A DNA stretch of 64,000 bases from Moraxella catarrhalis (GCF_001656295.1 NZ_LXHE01000007.1:1-64000), one strand, 5' to 3'. Shown: positions 46,617 to 56,002, counted from the stretch's first letter. A program made the numbers and translations. The notes: a model not told the origin generated them from the sequence alone.

Positions 46617-48040
46617 TCGCTCCCCACTGCATCCACCGAGATTTCGGCTGAATTAATCTTATTGTCAAATTCATGACGGAAATATTTTAATGCACTCATC
46701 AAAGGCTCCATCGCCCCTGGCGCGTGCGCACAAAATGTCTTACCAATCCACAAATCGCGCGTCAGCTCAGACAGTTTATCGATATCTTCAGGTCTGCCTT
46801 CGCCTTTATCGATAGCATCTAGCATCTTCACGCCCCAAGGCAAGCCATCACGGCATGGCGTACACCAGCCGCAGCTTTCACGCTGAAAGAACTGTTGCAG
46901 ATTTTTTGATAAACTCACCATATCCTGGGTTTCGTCCACCACCATCATCAGGCAGGTACCAAGGCGTGAGCCTGCTTTCATGATCGGTTCAAAATCCATC
47001 ACCAAATCCAAATGCTCATCGCTTGCGGTCAAAAAGTCCGTACTGGCGCCACCTGGTAGCCATGCTTTGAGCTTCAGCCCCTCTTGCATACCACCTGCCA
47101 ATTCAATCAGCTCTCTTGCGGTGTAGCCAAAAGGCACTTCCCAAAGCCCTGCATCCTTGACTCGTCCTGATACACCCATGATTTTGGTGCCCGGGGTGTC
47201 AGACTTGCCTTTGGCTTTTGGTAGATTTAAATACCAATCCACGCCATTGATCATAATCGCTGACATATTATTGAGCGTCTCAACATTATTGACGACTGTG
47301 GGTCTGCCCCACGCTCCCGAGACTTGGGGAAATGGCGGCTTGGTGCGCGGGTTGGCACGGCGACCTTCTAGGCAATTGATGAGTGCTGTCTCTTCACCGC
47401 AAATATACCGCCCCGCTCCTGTGTGCACATGCAGCTCAAAATTAAACTGGCTGCCTAAAATGCCCTCACCCATCAAGCCATGCTCATGCAGCTCTTTGAT
47501 CGCGGCTTCAAGTCGCTTGGCTGCCAAGATGTATTCGCCACGAATAAAGATATAACCCACCGACGCACCGATGGCATAGGCACTGATCAGCATCCCCTCA
47601 ATCAGCTGAAATGGCAAGCGCTCCATCAATAGGCGGTCTTTGAATGTGCCAGGTTCCATCTCGTCAGCATTACAAATCAAATACCGCACACCTCCATCTG
47701 GTGGCGTCATAAACGTCCATTTCAAGCCTGCGTTAAATCCTGCCCCGCCGCGGCCGCGCACATTGGCATTTTTGATCATCTCGCCCACTTCTTTGGAGGT
47801 TTTACTTAGGGCAATTTTTAGACCGTCAAAACCTTTTAATGCCAAATAATCAGCCAGCTTTAAGACAGCATCTTGATGAAATAAACGCCAAGTTAAGGGA
47901 TGAGTCTCACAAGTCGGCTCTTGACCTTCTGCTAAGCCCACGCCATAGATCGGTATGCGCTGACGATTGAGCTGACTTGGGGCAAGCCCCTCTTTGCGCG
48001 CCTGTATCTGCTCTGCCACGCTCATCATGTTGGTTGTCAT
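46613..48040 (-). CDS. nuoF: NADH-quinone oxidoreductase subunit F
   Basis: The 475-residue subunit oxidises NADH with FMN. It shows the nucleotide-binding GRGGAGFNAGLKWTFM, IFIRGEYILA, and the 4Fe-4S ligands in ESCGWCTPCRDG with a later Cys in KTFCAHAPGA. It overlaps nuoE by four bases. Confidence 0.96.
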   Translation of the reverse strand: MTTNMMSVAEQIQARKEGLAPSQLNRQRIPIYGVGLAEGQEPTCETHPLTWRLFHQDAVLKLADYLALKGFDGLKIALSKTSKEVGEMIKNANVRGRGGAGFNAGLKWTFMTPPDGGVRYLICNADEMEPGTFKDRLLMERLPFQLIEGMLISAYAIGASVGYIFIRGEYILAAKRLEAAIKELHEHGLMGEGILGSQFNFELHVHTGAGRYICGEETALINCLEGRRANPRTKPPFPQVSGAWGRPTVVNNVETLNNMSAIMINGVDWYLNLPKAKGKSDTPGTKIMGVSGRVKDAGLWEVPFGYTARELIELAGGMQEGLKLKAWLPGGASTDFLTASDEHLDLVMDFEPIMKAGSRLGTCLMMVVDETQDMVSLSKNLQQFFQRESCGWCTPCRDGLPWGVKMLDAIDKGEGRPEDIDKLSELTRDLWIGKTFCAHAPGAMEPLMSALKYFRHEFDNKINSAEISVDAVGSE

Positions 48041-48546
48041 AGATATTGCTCCAATAACAATGGCACATCCTGTGGTGTGACCGACCCATAAGTATCTTCA
48101 TCAATCAAAATACTGGTGCCTTTATCGCAATTACCCAAGCAGCAGATCGGCAGCAAGGTAAATCTGCCATCAGGGGTTGTCTGCCCAAACTCAATACCCA
48201 AGGTGCGTTTAAATTCGTCCGACAAAGCCTCATAACCCGTCAAGTAACAAGCGATCGAATCACAAATCAAAATCACATGGCGACCCACTGGGCTGCGATA
48301 AATGCGATTAAAAAATGTCGCCACCCCCTCAACATCTGCCACACTGATACCAAGCATATTGGCAATGGCGGCCACTTGGGCATCATTGACCCAGCCATGG
48401 CGTTTTTGCACCAGTTTTAGGGCATCAAGCACCGCTGCACGTGGCTGTGGATAATGATGAATGTGATGATGAATGCCGTCAATTTCTTCAGCAAGCAAAA
48501 TACTATAAATATCAACCGTTGGGGCTTTATCAGTTAGGATTTTCAT
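48037..48546 (-). CDS. nuoE: NADH-quinone oxidoreductase subunit E
   Basis: The 169-residue thioredoxin-like subunit holds a 2Fe-2S cluster through CDSIAC and CCLGNCDKG. It follows a 200-base AT-rich gap and the small membrane-protein gene rather than nuoCD directly, which is unusual for the operon. Confidence 0.95.
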   Translation of the reverse strand: MKILTDKAPTVDIYSILLAEEIDGIHHHIHHYPQPRAAVLDALKLVQKRHGWVNDAQVAAIANMLGISVADVEGVATFFNRIYRSPVGRHVILICDSIACYLTGYEALSDEFKRTLGIEFGQTTPDGRFTLLPICCLGNCDKGTSILIDEDTYGSVTPQDVPLLLEQYL

Positions 48547-48614
48547 TTTCGTACCATGTTAATTTTGGTAAATTAGTGCTTTATAAATTTTTTTAAAAAA
48601 TAAAACTTAACCCC

Positions 48615-48726
48615 ACTCTCAACGCTTTGTAACATATTGATTTTAAAAGGCTTAAAATTTAATACCTTTTTAACTAAAAGCTGTAAGTCTAGTATTTACA
48701 AGACTTTAGAAAAAAGAGTTGAGAGT
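48615..48726. repeat. Inverted repeat in the gap before nuoE
   Basis: ACTCTCAAC at 48615-48623 and GTTGAGAGT at 48718-48726 bound about 110 AT-rich bases with no gene, and similarity continues a few bases inward (CTTT on one arm, AAAG on the other). A second pair, AAGTCT and AGACTT, lies inside. It may be a small mobile-element relic or an RNA structure that separates expression of the two halves of the operon. Confidence 0.4.
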
Positions 48727-48749
48727 CAGGTATTTTAATTAAAAATCAT

Positions 48750-48923
48750 CTAAATATTCTTTTTTAAAAAAAGCCAAGTCATTACACCTGATATAAGCGT
48801 TAAAGGAATTAAAGTGTACTGAATATAAACACCCACATAATTAAATTCAGTAACAACAACACCTAACAAACATACTGAAATTAAGAAAGTTATTCCAAAA
48901 AATTTAAATAGAGCCTTTCTCAT
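48750..48923 (-). CDS. Small two-helix membrane protein in the nuo operon
   Basis: The 57-residue product was not recognised. It has a basic start (MRKALFKFFG), a first hydrophobic segment (ITFLISVCLLGVVV), a second (YTLIPLTLISGVMTWLF) and a basic end (LKKNI), the plan of a two-helix inner-membrane peptide. The ATG lies four bases after the nuoCD stop; a longer frame reaching into nuoCD is less likely. The gene sits between nuoCD and nuoE in the operon direction. It could be an accessory complex I subunit or an unrelated insertion. Confidence 0.55.
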   Translation of the reverse strand: MRKALFKFFGITFLISVCLLGVVVTEFNYVGVYIQYTLIPLTLISGVMTWLFLKKNI

Positions 48924-48927
48924 ATAT

Positions 48928-50685
48928 CTACCTATCACAATCTGCCATGACAATATCAATACTCGCCAAATAAATAATCGCATCGGACACCAACGAGCCG
49001 TTAATCACGCTAGGCATCTGCTGCAAATGAGCAAAAGTCGGCGTGCGGATACGTGTACGATAGCTCATGGTTGAGTTATCAGAAGTGACATAGTAGCTGT
49101 TTAGCCCCTTGACGCCTTCTACCATACACGCCGACTCCCCTGCTGGCATGACAGGCCCCCACGACACAGAAACAAAGTGGTTGATGAGCGTTTCGATGTC
49201 TTGTAAGGTACGCTCTTTTGGCGGTGGCACGGCCAAGGGATGCTCTGCTTTATGGGCTCCGCTTGGCATATTATTTAGACACTGCTCAATGATACGCAAA
49301 CTTTGGCGAATCTCTTCTATCTTCACCAAACAGCGGTCATAAGCATCGCCGTTATAAAACACGGGAATCTCAAAGTCAAAGTTTTCATAACCCAAATATG
49401 GACGAGCCTTACGTAAATCAAAGTCAATGCCCGTCGCTCGCAGTCCTGCCCCTGTTACGCCCCACGCCAGAGCATGTTTGGCATCATATTGGGCGACATT
49501 TTGCGTGCGTCCTTTTAGCACGCTATTGGTCATGGTTGCCTTGACATATTCATCTATCCGTTTTGGCATCCAGTCCAAAAACTCACGCACAAGCCTATCC
49601 CAGCCATTGGGTAAATCATGTGCCGTACCGCCTATCCGAAACCACGCAGGGTGCATGCGATAGCCTGTTACCGCTTCTATGACATCATACGCCTTTTGAC
49701 GGTCAGCAAACATATAAAACACAGGGGTCATGCCACCAGCGTCTTGGATAAATGTACCCCAATAAAGCAGGTTATTGGTAATCCTAAAAAACTCACTCAT
49801 CATGATGCGAATAACATTGGCACGCTCAGGGGTGCTAATGCCTGCCAGTTTCTCCACCGCCATGATATAAGGCAACTCATTCATCACCCCACCCAAATAA
49901 TCAATGCGGTCGGTATAAGGAATGAACGAATGCCAAGTCTGACGCTCCGCCATCTTCTCCGCCCCACGGTGATGATAGCCAATGTCAGGGATACAATCCA
50001 CAATCTCCTCACCATCAAGCTGCAACACCAAACGAAACGCCCCGTGTGCGGACGGGTGGTTAGGTCCAATGTTTAAAAACATAAAATCCTCATCACGCCC
50101 AGAGCGTTTCATGCCCCACTCTTCTGGCACAAAGCGTAAGTTCTCTTGCTCAAACTCTTGTTTGGCGGTGTTTAAAAAATAGGGCGTAAATTCGGTGGCT
50201 CGTGCGTGATATTCTTTGCGTAATGGGTGTCCCTCCCAATATTTGGGCAATAAAATGCGTGTCAGATGCGGATGCCCATCAAACACCACCCCAAACATGT
50301 CCCACACTTCTCGCTCATACCAGTTGGCATTGGGATAAATCTTGGTCGCAGATGGGACATGCTCACCTTCTTTTAAAGCAACCTTAATGCGAATGTCTGA
50401 ATTTCGCTCCAAGCTCATCAGATGATAAAACACCGTAAAATCACTGTCAGGCAAGCCATGGCGGTACTGACGCAAACGCTCATCAATGGCGGACAAATCC
50501 ACAAGCATGACAAAGGGCTTGGGCAATGTGCGTAAAAACAGCAAAACATCAAGCACCGCCCTTTTATCTACCCAAACGGTCGGAATGCCGTCTGCCGTTT
50601 CTTGGATAACAAGATTTGTAAACTTAGCGTTTAGCTCGTTTAAAATGTCAAAATCGTGAATGTGGTGAATGCTCATAATTTCCAA
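48928..50685 (-). CDS. nuoCD: NADH-quinone oxidoreductase fused subunit C/D
   Basis: This 585-residue fusion of NuoC (about 1-190) and NuoD (about 195-585) forms the quinone-reducing junction. It shows [23 protein letters not shown] in the C part, and [14 protein letters not shown] and [15 protein letters not shown] in the D part. The fusion is common in gammaproteobacteria. PhzF-like and GFA-like genes precede it where nuoB is expected. Confidence 0.96.
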   Translation of the reverse strand: MEIMSIHHIHDFDILNELNAKFTNLVIQETADGIPTVWVDKRAVLDVLLFLRTLPKPFVMLVDLSAIDERLRQYRHGLPDSDFTVFYHLMSLERNSDIRIKVALKEGEHVPSATKIYPNANWYEREVWDMFGVVFDGHPHLTRILLPKYWEGHPLRKEYHARATEFTPYFLNTAKQEFEQENLRFVPEEWGMKRSGRDEDFMFLNIGPNHPSAHGAFRLVLQLDGEEIVDCIPDIGYHHRGAEKMAERQTWHSFIPYTDRIDYLGGVMNELPYIMAVEKLAGISTPERANVIRIMMSEFFRITNNLLYWGTFIQDAGGMTPVFYMFADRQKAYDVIEAVTGYRMHPAWFRIGGTAHDLPNGWDRLVREFLDWMPKRIDEYVKATMTNSVLKGRTQNVAQYDAKHALAWGVTGAGLRATGIDFDLRKARPYLGYENFDFEIPVFYNGDAYDRCLVKIEEIRQSLRIIEQCLNNMPSGAHKAEHPLAVPPPKERTLQDIETLINHFVSVSWGPVMPAGESACMVEGVKGLNSYYVTSDNSTMSYRTRIRTPTFAHLQQMPSVINGSLVSDAIIYLASIDIVMADCDR

Positions 50686-50760
50686 CTTTGGCTTGCAACT
50701 GCTTGCTGTTTGGGTTTGGGCGGTTGCCCATTTTTATTTATTTAAATGTGGTTTAATTGC

Positions 50761-51543
50761 TTAAACATAAATTTCGGATTTGGCAAATAATACCGCTTGA
50801 CCGCCAAGCAATAATCTATCGCCTGTCATCCTGCCATACAAAATGCCCGTGCGTTCACTTGCCTGAAAACCAATCAACTCATCTTTACCAATCTTATCTG
50901 ACCAATAAGGGAAAATATGGCAATGAGCCGAACCACAAACAGGGTCTTCACTAATGCCAATTTTTGCTCCAAATGAGCGAGATACGCAGTCAAACTCTGC
51001 CCCCTTTGTGGTAAAATGACATAACACGCCGTCTAATTGAGCGATTTTTTCATCATTGACTTCATAGTTTTTGACTATATTTTCATCATCAAACACACAC
51101 AATAAATCACGCCCTAAATAGACTTCTTTTGGCATTACGCCCAAAATCTCACCAATTTTAGCGACATTATCCACTTTTTTTAATTCAAAAATAGGTAAAT
51201 CCATAAATAGTTTATCGCCAATTTTTTGTACGATTAATAATCCGCTCATCGTGTGAAATTTTAAAACTTCTGGGCAATTTTCTAAGGCAGTATACAAGGC
51301 GAAAGCCGTTGCCAATGTGGCGTGTCCGCACAAGCTCACTTCTACTTTTGGGGTAAACCAACGTAACTCAAATTCATCATTTTTTGACGCAACAAAAGCG
51401 GTTTCGGATAAATTATTTTCTTTGGCAATATTTAACAATACATCATCAAGCCATTTATCCAAAAGACAAACGCTGGCAGGATTACCTTTAAATACCTCAT
51501 TGGTAAATGCGTCAATGGTAAATTGACGAATGGATTGTGTCAT
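50761..51543 (-). CDS. PhzF-family isomerase/epimerase-like protein
   Basis: The 260-residue protein has the PhzF fold pattern: FTIDAFTNEVFKGNPASVCLL at the start, a catalytic Glu in NNLSETAFV (near residue 46), SLCGHATLATAFALY and DPVCGSAHCHIFPYWSDKIG. PhzF converts a phenazine intermediate, but most members have unknown substrates. No phenazine genes are near. It lies inside the nuo operon between the GFA-like gene and nuoCD, with AAGG as ribosome site. It seems more AT-rich than nuo genes around it, which hints at transfer. Confidence 0.87.
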   Translation of the reverse strand: MTQSIRQFTIDAFTNEVFKGNPASVCLLDKWLDDVLLNIAKENNLSETAFVASKNDEFELRWFTPKVEVSLCGHATLATAFALYTALENCPEVLKFHTMSGLLIVQKIGDKLFMDLPIFELKKVDNVAKIGEILGVMPKEVYLGRDLLCVFDDENIVKNYEVNDEKIAQLDGVLCHFTTKGAEFDCVSRSFGAKIGISEDPVCGSAHCHIFPYWSDKIGKDELIGFQASERTGILYGRMTGDRLLLGGQAVLFAKSEIYV

Positions 51544-51657
51544 TTTTATGCCTTAAATTAAATACAAATGTCGTTTATCACACTTGCCTAAACTGCTTCA
51601 TTTTATTATCTACCAACGCATAGACAATATGAATTTTTACGACTTTAAATAACTCTA

Positions 51658-52053
51658 TTACTCGCCTGTTACCATGGCAATAAATTCAGCTTCTGTTAAT
51701 TTTGGCGTGTTATTAGCAAGCTCATAATAGCCCGCTTTTTTATCAATAAAGATTTGTGATTTCAATTTAAAATCCACCTCATCAAACAATCCTGCCGAAA
51801 CATAATAATTATCCGTGCCAAACTGATGAAAATACAGATGACTGCCACAAGTTTTGCAAAATGCTCGCTCACCCCATTCAGCACTCTGATAAGTGCTGAT
51901 GTGGTCGGTATCATTGGTTTTTATGCTCTGCACCATTACCGTAAAACCTGCCGAACCGCCCCATTTACGGCAGTTATTGCAATGGCAAGCGTGAATTTCT
52001 TGATTGTCCGCTGTTTCAATGGTAACGGCTTTACATAAACATTGAGCTTTCAT
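51658..52053 (-). CDS. GFA-family zinc protein (glutathione-dependent formaldehyde-activating-like)
   Basis: The 131-residue protein has the cysteine pattern of the GFA/CENP-V fold: CLCKAVTIE at the start, HACHCNNCRKWGG and AFCKTCGSHLYF. These bind structural and catalytic zinc. The founding member is linked to formaldehyde-glutathione chemistry, but most relatives are uncharacterised. It lies in the nuo operon 44 bases after nuoB. Confidence 0.85.
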   Translation of the reverse strand: MKAQCLCKAVTIETADNQEIHACHCNNCRKWGGSAGFTVMVQSIKTNDTDHISTYQSAEWGERAFCKTCGSHLYFHQFGTDNYYVSAGLFDEVDFKLKSQIFIDKKAGYYELANNTPKLTEAEFIAMVTGE

Positions 52054-52097
52054 GGATTTTCCTTTTTGGATTAACAGTTAATGTTTAAAATTATGAT

Positions 52098-52766
52098 TTA
52101 AAACGCATCATCTTGACTTCTAAGATTTTTAACCGCAATCCGCTCATCATTTTTTCTATCCCGTTCAGGAGTCATAATAGGCTGATAGATGTTTTGGTCA
52201 AGATGAATGCCCAGCGGACGGCGTTCCTCTTGGATTGAGTTTTGTAGGAGCATTAATGCCTGAATCAGAGCCTCGGGGCGTGGCGGACAACCAGGAATAT
52301 ACACGTCCACAGGTAAGATTTTATCCACGCCTTGTACAACTGAATAAATGTCATACATGCCGCCTGAGTTAGCACACGCCCCCATGGAAATGACCCATTT
52401 GGGTTCTAGCATTTGCTCATACAATCGCAGTATGACAGGTGCCATCTTGACAAAACAAGTCCCCGCCACAATCATCACATCAGCTTGGCGAGGGGAGGCA
52501 CGAATGACCTCCGCCCCAAAACGAGACAAATCATGCACGCCTGTCAAGGTCGTGGCGTACTCCACATAACAACAGCTTGTGCCAAAGTTAAAGGGCCATA
52601 AGGAGTTTTTGCGACCCCAGTTAGCAAGATTGTGTGTCAAATCGGACAATCTGCCCAAAAAAACATTTTTATCCACCTCGGCTTGGGTGATATCATCAAT
52701 GATTTCACGGCTTTGTTGTGGGTATTGCTTGGTATTTTGGTTTGGTTTGGTGAGAGTATATTTCAT
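52098..52766 (-). CDS. nuoB: NADH-quinone oxidoreductase subunit B
   Basis: The 222-residue subunit holds the N2 cluster that reduces quinone. Ligands are in [21 protein letters not shown] and [10 protein letters not shown]. Length is normal. A 52-residue membrane-protein gene lies between it and nuoA. Confidence 0.96.
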   Translation of the reverse strand: MKYTLTKPNQNTKQYPQQSREIIDDITQAEVDKNVFLGRLSDLTHNLANWGRKNSLWPFNFGTSCCYVEYATTLTGVHDLSRFGAEVIRASPRQADVMIVAGTCFVKMAPVILRLYEQMLEPKWVISMGACANSGGMYDIYSVVQGVDKILPVDVYIPGCPPRPEALIQALMLLQNSIQEERRPLGIHLDQNIYQPIMTPERDRKNDERIAVKNLRSQDDAF

Positions 52767-52895
52767 CGTCTTAATCTTGCTGGTTAATAAACTGGCGTTA
52801 TTTTAGATTTGGTTTTGGATTTATCCAAATGACTGTTTTAGGGTTGCAAATCAGATTTTAACTTTTGATTTATCATCGCCATCTGCTCCACTGTC

Positions 52896-53054
52896 TTAAT
52901 GATCAGAATTGTTTTTTATTTTCTTGATACCAAAAATCAAACAAATAATCACCCCACCCATGAATGCAAAATTATCAGAAACAATCGCTGCCATCACAAA
53001 ACTCATGGCAAGCATGGCAAATGTCCAATCAATTTTATACCCTTTTATTATCAT
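52896..53054 (-). CDS. Tiny membrane protein between nuoA and nuoB
   Basis: This 52-residue frame starts at an ATG preceded by AAGGAAGG, one of the best ribosome sites in the window. It encodes MIIKGYKIDWTFAMLAMSFV and continues with MAAIV, SDNFAFMGGVIICLIFG and a basic end (IKKIKNNSDH): two hydrophobic segments with a short loop. It is in the operon direction, 65 bases after nuoA. No family was recognised. Its size, plan and place resemble the small protein between nuoCD and nuoE, although the sequences do not align clearly. Confidence 0.55.
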   Translation of the reverse strand: MIIKGYKIDWTFAMLAMSFVMAAIVSDNFAFMGGVIICLIFGIKKIKNNSDH

Positions 53055-53119
53055 AAGCCTTCCTTATCACTTAAAAATCACCCATACCAACAAACACTGT
53101 CAATCAATTGGCGGTGCTA

Positions 53120-53719
53120 TTATGAATTAAAATCTTGGGTGGTTACCCGACCTGTGGTATTAATGTGGTCAATGTTTGCCATATGTGCTTTGTTTTTTTC
53201 AATGTCATTAGAAACATTGATGCGTCCTGAAGATTGGGCAGGGACTTTTCCTGTGGGGTCGGTGTGCAGTTCATCAATGCCATGAAAAGCGGTAATGGCG
53301 GTCAAATCAAAGTCGGCGGGACGGCTTAGGATGCGTTTTTTCTTAATGCGTTTATCGGCAGGCGCCCAGTTCATCGCACCCAAACGCAGCTCATAGATCA
53401 GACCGACAAACAAAATGGCAATGAAGATCGCCGCCGCGGTAAATCCATACCAATTCACTTCGCGCACACTGACTGCATAAGCATATAAAAACAATGCTTC
53501 TAAATCAAAAATGACAAAGAAAATGGCGACCAAATAGAATTTAGCAGATAAGCGAATGCGCGCCGAACCAGCAGACACCACCCCTGCTTCAAAGGTTTCT
53601 TGCTTTTGAGACCCTGATGAACGCCCGCCAAGAAGACGTGGCACTACCAACATAAAAACAACCAGACCTACGGCGGCTAGCAAAAATGCAATCGCTGACC
53701 AATTGGCTAACATAATCAC
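53120..53719 (-). CDS. nuoA: NADH-quinone oxidoreductase subunit A, long C-terminus
   Basis: This three-helix subunit near the quinone channel shows QETFEAGVVSAGSARIRLSAKFYLVAIFFVIFDLEALFLYAYA. The first gene of the operon, it encodes 199 residues against roughly 120-150 usually. The excess is a hydrophilic tail (RIKKKRILSRPADFDLTA and on). A -10 hexamer lies upstream. Confidence 0.94.
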   Translation of the reverse strand: MIMLANWSAIAFLLAAVGLVVFMLVVPRLLGGRSSGSQKQETFEAGVVSAGSARIRLSAKFYLVAIFFVIFDLEALFLYAYAVSVREVNWYGFTAAAIFIAILFVGLIYELRLGAMNWAPADKRIKKKRILSRPADFDLTAITAFHGIDELHTDPTGKVPAQSSGRINVSNDIEKNKAHMANIDHINTTGRVTTQDFNS

Positions 53720-53752
53720 CTCTATGTGATCTCAATTTTGTAAAATGGTGGT

Positions 53753-53758
53753 ATTATA
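53753..53758 (-). promoter_or_regulatory. Candidate -10 of the nuo operon promoter
   Basis: TATAAT on the minus strand lies 34 bases before the nuoA start. A convincing -35 was not found. Confidence 0.5.
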
Positions 53759-53892
53759 ACACACTTTACAAAATTACATCATTTTAGCAATGAATTTATC
53801 CCAAGAAATTATTTCAAATTATTATGGTATGATTTTGTTAGCAAGTACTATGTAAAAAATTCATCCAAACATTCTAAAGTAGCGTGATTGGA

Positions 53893-54105
53893 CTAAACCG
53901 CCTGCGCGTCAAAACCCGCCTCTTCGATCGCCTCAATGATCGCTTCGGCATCACAGGCTGACTCATCAAATGCCACCACTGCCAAGCCATCTTCAAGGCT
54001 AACAGAGATCGCCTCCACGCCAGCCACCGCTTGCAAAGCTTTTTGGACGCTGCTGACACAGCCGCTACAAGTCATACCCTCGATCTTAATCTCAATTTTT
54101 TTCAT
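53893..54105 (-). CDS. Heavy-metal-associated domain protein, copper chaperone-like (CopZ-like)
   Basis: The 70-residue protein is a single HMA domain with the Cu(I)-binding motif GMTCSGCVSSV near residue 10 and the usual fold to IEEAGFDAQ. Free-standing domains of this kind carry copper to P-type ATPases or sensors. No copper ATPase or CueR-type gene is adjacent. A DUF305 lipoprotein, a family also often found with copper genes, lies about 140 bases upstream of it (higher coordinates... the gene ending at 54244) but as a separate unit. Confidence 0.9.
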   Translation of the reverse strand: MKKIEIKIEGMTCSGCVSSVQKALQAVAGVEAISVSLEDGLAVVAFDESACDAEAIIEAIEEAGFDAQAV

Positions 54106-54243
54106 AACGCATCCTTATCCTGTACTAAAAAGTCATCAGAGTATAACACAGTTGTCATATAGTTGTCATATAAGCCTTAAGCAAAATAAAAACCCAAGCG
54201 TCTATTTTTTCGCTTGAGTTTAAAAATTTCAGTCTTATAAAAT

Positions 54244-54924
54244 TCAGTCAGCATCATGCAGCCAATTTTGCAGGGCTTTTAATTCGGTAGTTTGAGTGAT
54301 GATAATATCTTCTGCCAAGACGGCGACTTCTGCATCTAGCCCCATCTCGAGCGCTTGCTCAGCCATATGAATGGCTTGTAGCTGATGCATCTGCATCAGA
54401 TGAATAAACGCTTTATCCGCCGTTTGGGAGTTGGCGGCTGTTATCAGCGTTTGGGTATAATAAGATTCATAGCCATTAAAAGCCAAATGTGGTGACTGCT
54501 CAGTCCGCTCATGTGTTAGCGCATCATTAGCAAGCCACTGCCTCATCCATGCCATTTGTGCTTGTTGTATGTCTATGCTGCGCTGAGCGATATTTAGCGC
54601 TTGCTCATCTGACCCAAATTTAAGCTGAACATACGCCATCATGACGACAGCTTGCTGATGATTGAGCATGGTGCTGACAAATTGATGGTTAATGTCCGTA
54701 CTAAGGCTTTGGTTTTGGATGGTCTGCCCTAACTCTTGGATGATTTGAACATAGCTTTGGTGGTAGTCATCGCTAAATTTTGTGGGCTGCGGCTGCTTGA
54801 TGGCACCAGATGACTCATCAGTTTGGCTACAGCCAGCGAGACCACCTGCCATCACAGAGCTAATGAATAGATACTGCACAGCTTTGATCACAGTCTGCTT
54901 ACATTTTGATCGCTGATTGATCAT
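54244..54924 (-). CDS. DUF305-type lipoprotein
   Basis: The 226-residue product begins with a lipoprotein signal ending LAGC (Cys32). The body fits the helical DUF305 pattern: FVSTMLNHQQAVVMMAYVQL, IDIQQAQMAWMRQWL and later HLMQMHQLQAIHMAEQALEMG, with the recurrent H, M and Q residues. The start is the ATG at 54924 preceded by GAGG; a GTG 15 bases earlier is less likely. Function is unknown. Families like this are often seen with copper-handling genes, and a CopZ-like gene follows, so a metal-linked envelope role is a reasonable inference. Confidence 0.65.
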   Translation of the reverse strand: MINQRSKCKQTVIKAVQYLFISSVMAGGLAGCSQTDESSGAIKQPQPTKFSDDYHQSYVQIIQELGQTIQNQSLSTDINHQFVSTMLNHQQAVVMMAYVQLKFGSDEQALNIAQRSIDIQQAQMAWMRQWLANDALTHERTEQSPHLAFNGYESYYTQTLITAANSQTADKAFIHLMQMHQLQAIHMAEQALEMGLDAEVAVLAEDIIITQTTELKALQNWLHDAD

Positions 54925-55005
54925 AGTGATACACCTCACCGCCGATCCAAGATCGCTATGAGCATCAGGCGCATCGCAAGTGCCTGATGCTCATGGTCAC
55001 ACAGA

Positions 55006-55674
55006 TTACTGGCTGATGACATCGACACCGTTTGGCGGTGTAAAATTAAACTGCGCTGCCGCCAATTTTTTATTCAAAGAAATGTTGCTAAAGCGAATGG
55101 TGGTGGTCTGACCGATAGCATCGTGAAGCACCATCATCACAGGACGACCGTCACTAAAGCTCAAAGACAAGCTTTTAAAATTGGCGCTGCTTGATTTGGG
55201 CGTCAATACGAAGTAATTTTTATTGGCATTGGGCTGGCTGACATTAAAGTTTTGGCTGATTTGGCTAGGATCGCCTGACAGCAGCAGCGCTGGAGCTTCG
55301 CCCACTTGATTGCTGACCGACTGGCGGGTGGCTTGCTGCAAATCTTTATCATAAATCCACACGGTGCTGCCATTAGCCACAATCAGCTGCTCGGCTGGTG
55401 ATTTGGTTTCCCAGCGGAACTGGTTCTGGCGCTGAACACTCATAGAGCCTGTAAAATTGGTGGTCTTATTGCCTGCTTTTGTGGTTTGGCTAAAATTCGC
55501 TGTCATTGAGCGAATGCCCACAAGCTGATTATTTAAATTTTTGGCGGCGGTTTGCTGAGAAGCTGCCGCAGCGTGAGCGGTGGTTGCCAGTGCCATAGGT
55601 GCTGTGGCAGCCGTCACCGTTGCCGCTGCTATAAGTGCTTTGATCGCCATGGCTTTGATGGTTGAAGTCGTCAT
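55006..55674 (-). CDS. lolA: Outer-membrane lipoprotein carrier LolA
   Basis: The 222-residue periplasmic chaperone carries lipoproteins from LolCDE to LolB. It has a signal peptide ending near TTAHA, then LVGIRSMTANFSQTTKAGNKTT, GSMSVQRQNQFRWETKSPAEQLIVANGSTVWIYDKDLQQ and FSDGRPVMMVLHDAIGQTT, all LolA-type. It stands alone with about 345 bases of AT-rich DNA upstream in which no gene was found. Confidence 0.92.
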   Translation of the reverse strand: MTTSTIKAMAIKALIAAATVTAATAPMALATTAHAAAASQQTAAKNLNNQLVGIRSMTANFSQTTKAGNKTTNFTGSMSVQRQNQFRWETKSPAEQLIVANGSTVWIYDKDLQQATRQSVSNQVGEAPALLLSGDPSQISQNFNVSQPNANKNYFVLTPKSSSANFKSLSLSFSDGRPVMMVLHDAIGQTTTIRFSNISLNKKLAAAQFNFTPPNGVDVISQ

Positions 55675-55975
55675 AATTTTCCCTCATAAATTAAATGACA
55701 AAATATGCGTCATTGATCTAAAATTTTAAGTCGCTCATGAATGTTTGATGCATTTTGCCAAATTACCGTGTTGCAATCTACATAAAAAATGCAAAGGAAC
55801 GCACCTGATTGTTACTGCCTACTGGAAAATTGGCAGATTTGAGCACAAAAGTTGCCCAAAACCATGAAAAATGCTGTATTTGTAACAAAGTATGACATTC
55901 TGATGGCATCATTTTGACAAAATTGATTTAAATTACTCAAAGTTCGTGCAAAAATTTTGTCATTTTAAGCAAAAT

Positions 55976-56002
55976 CCTGCCAAAATTTGTGATTTTGACA
56001 GG
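55976..56002 (-). terminator. Hairpin after pdxH
   Basis: CCTGCCAAAAT and ATTTTGACAGG pair with one mismatch around a five-base loop, 19 bases past the pdxH stop. The T run is short (ATTTTG). The rest of the gap 55675-56020 holds no gene that could be seen. Confidence 0.5.

Noticed and set aside
48924-48983. Upstream extension of the small protein gene into nuoCD
   Set aside because: The ATG right after the nuoCD stop gives a sensible membrane protein; the extension overlaps the conserved end of NuoD.
52899-53285. Plus-strand frame of 128 residues in the nuoA-nuoB gap
   Set aside because: It runs into nuoA antisense, has no ribosome site and reads as low-quality protein; the minus-strand 52-residue frame explains the gap better.
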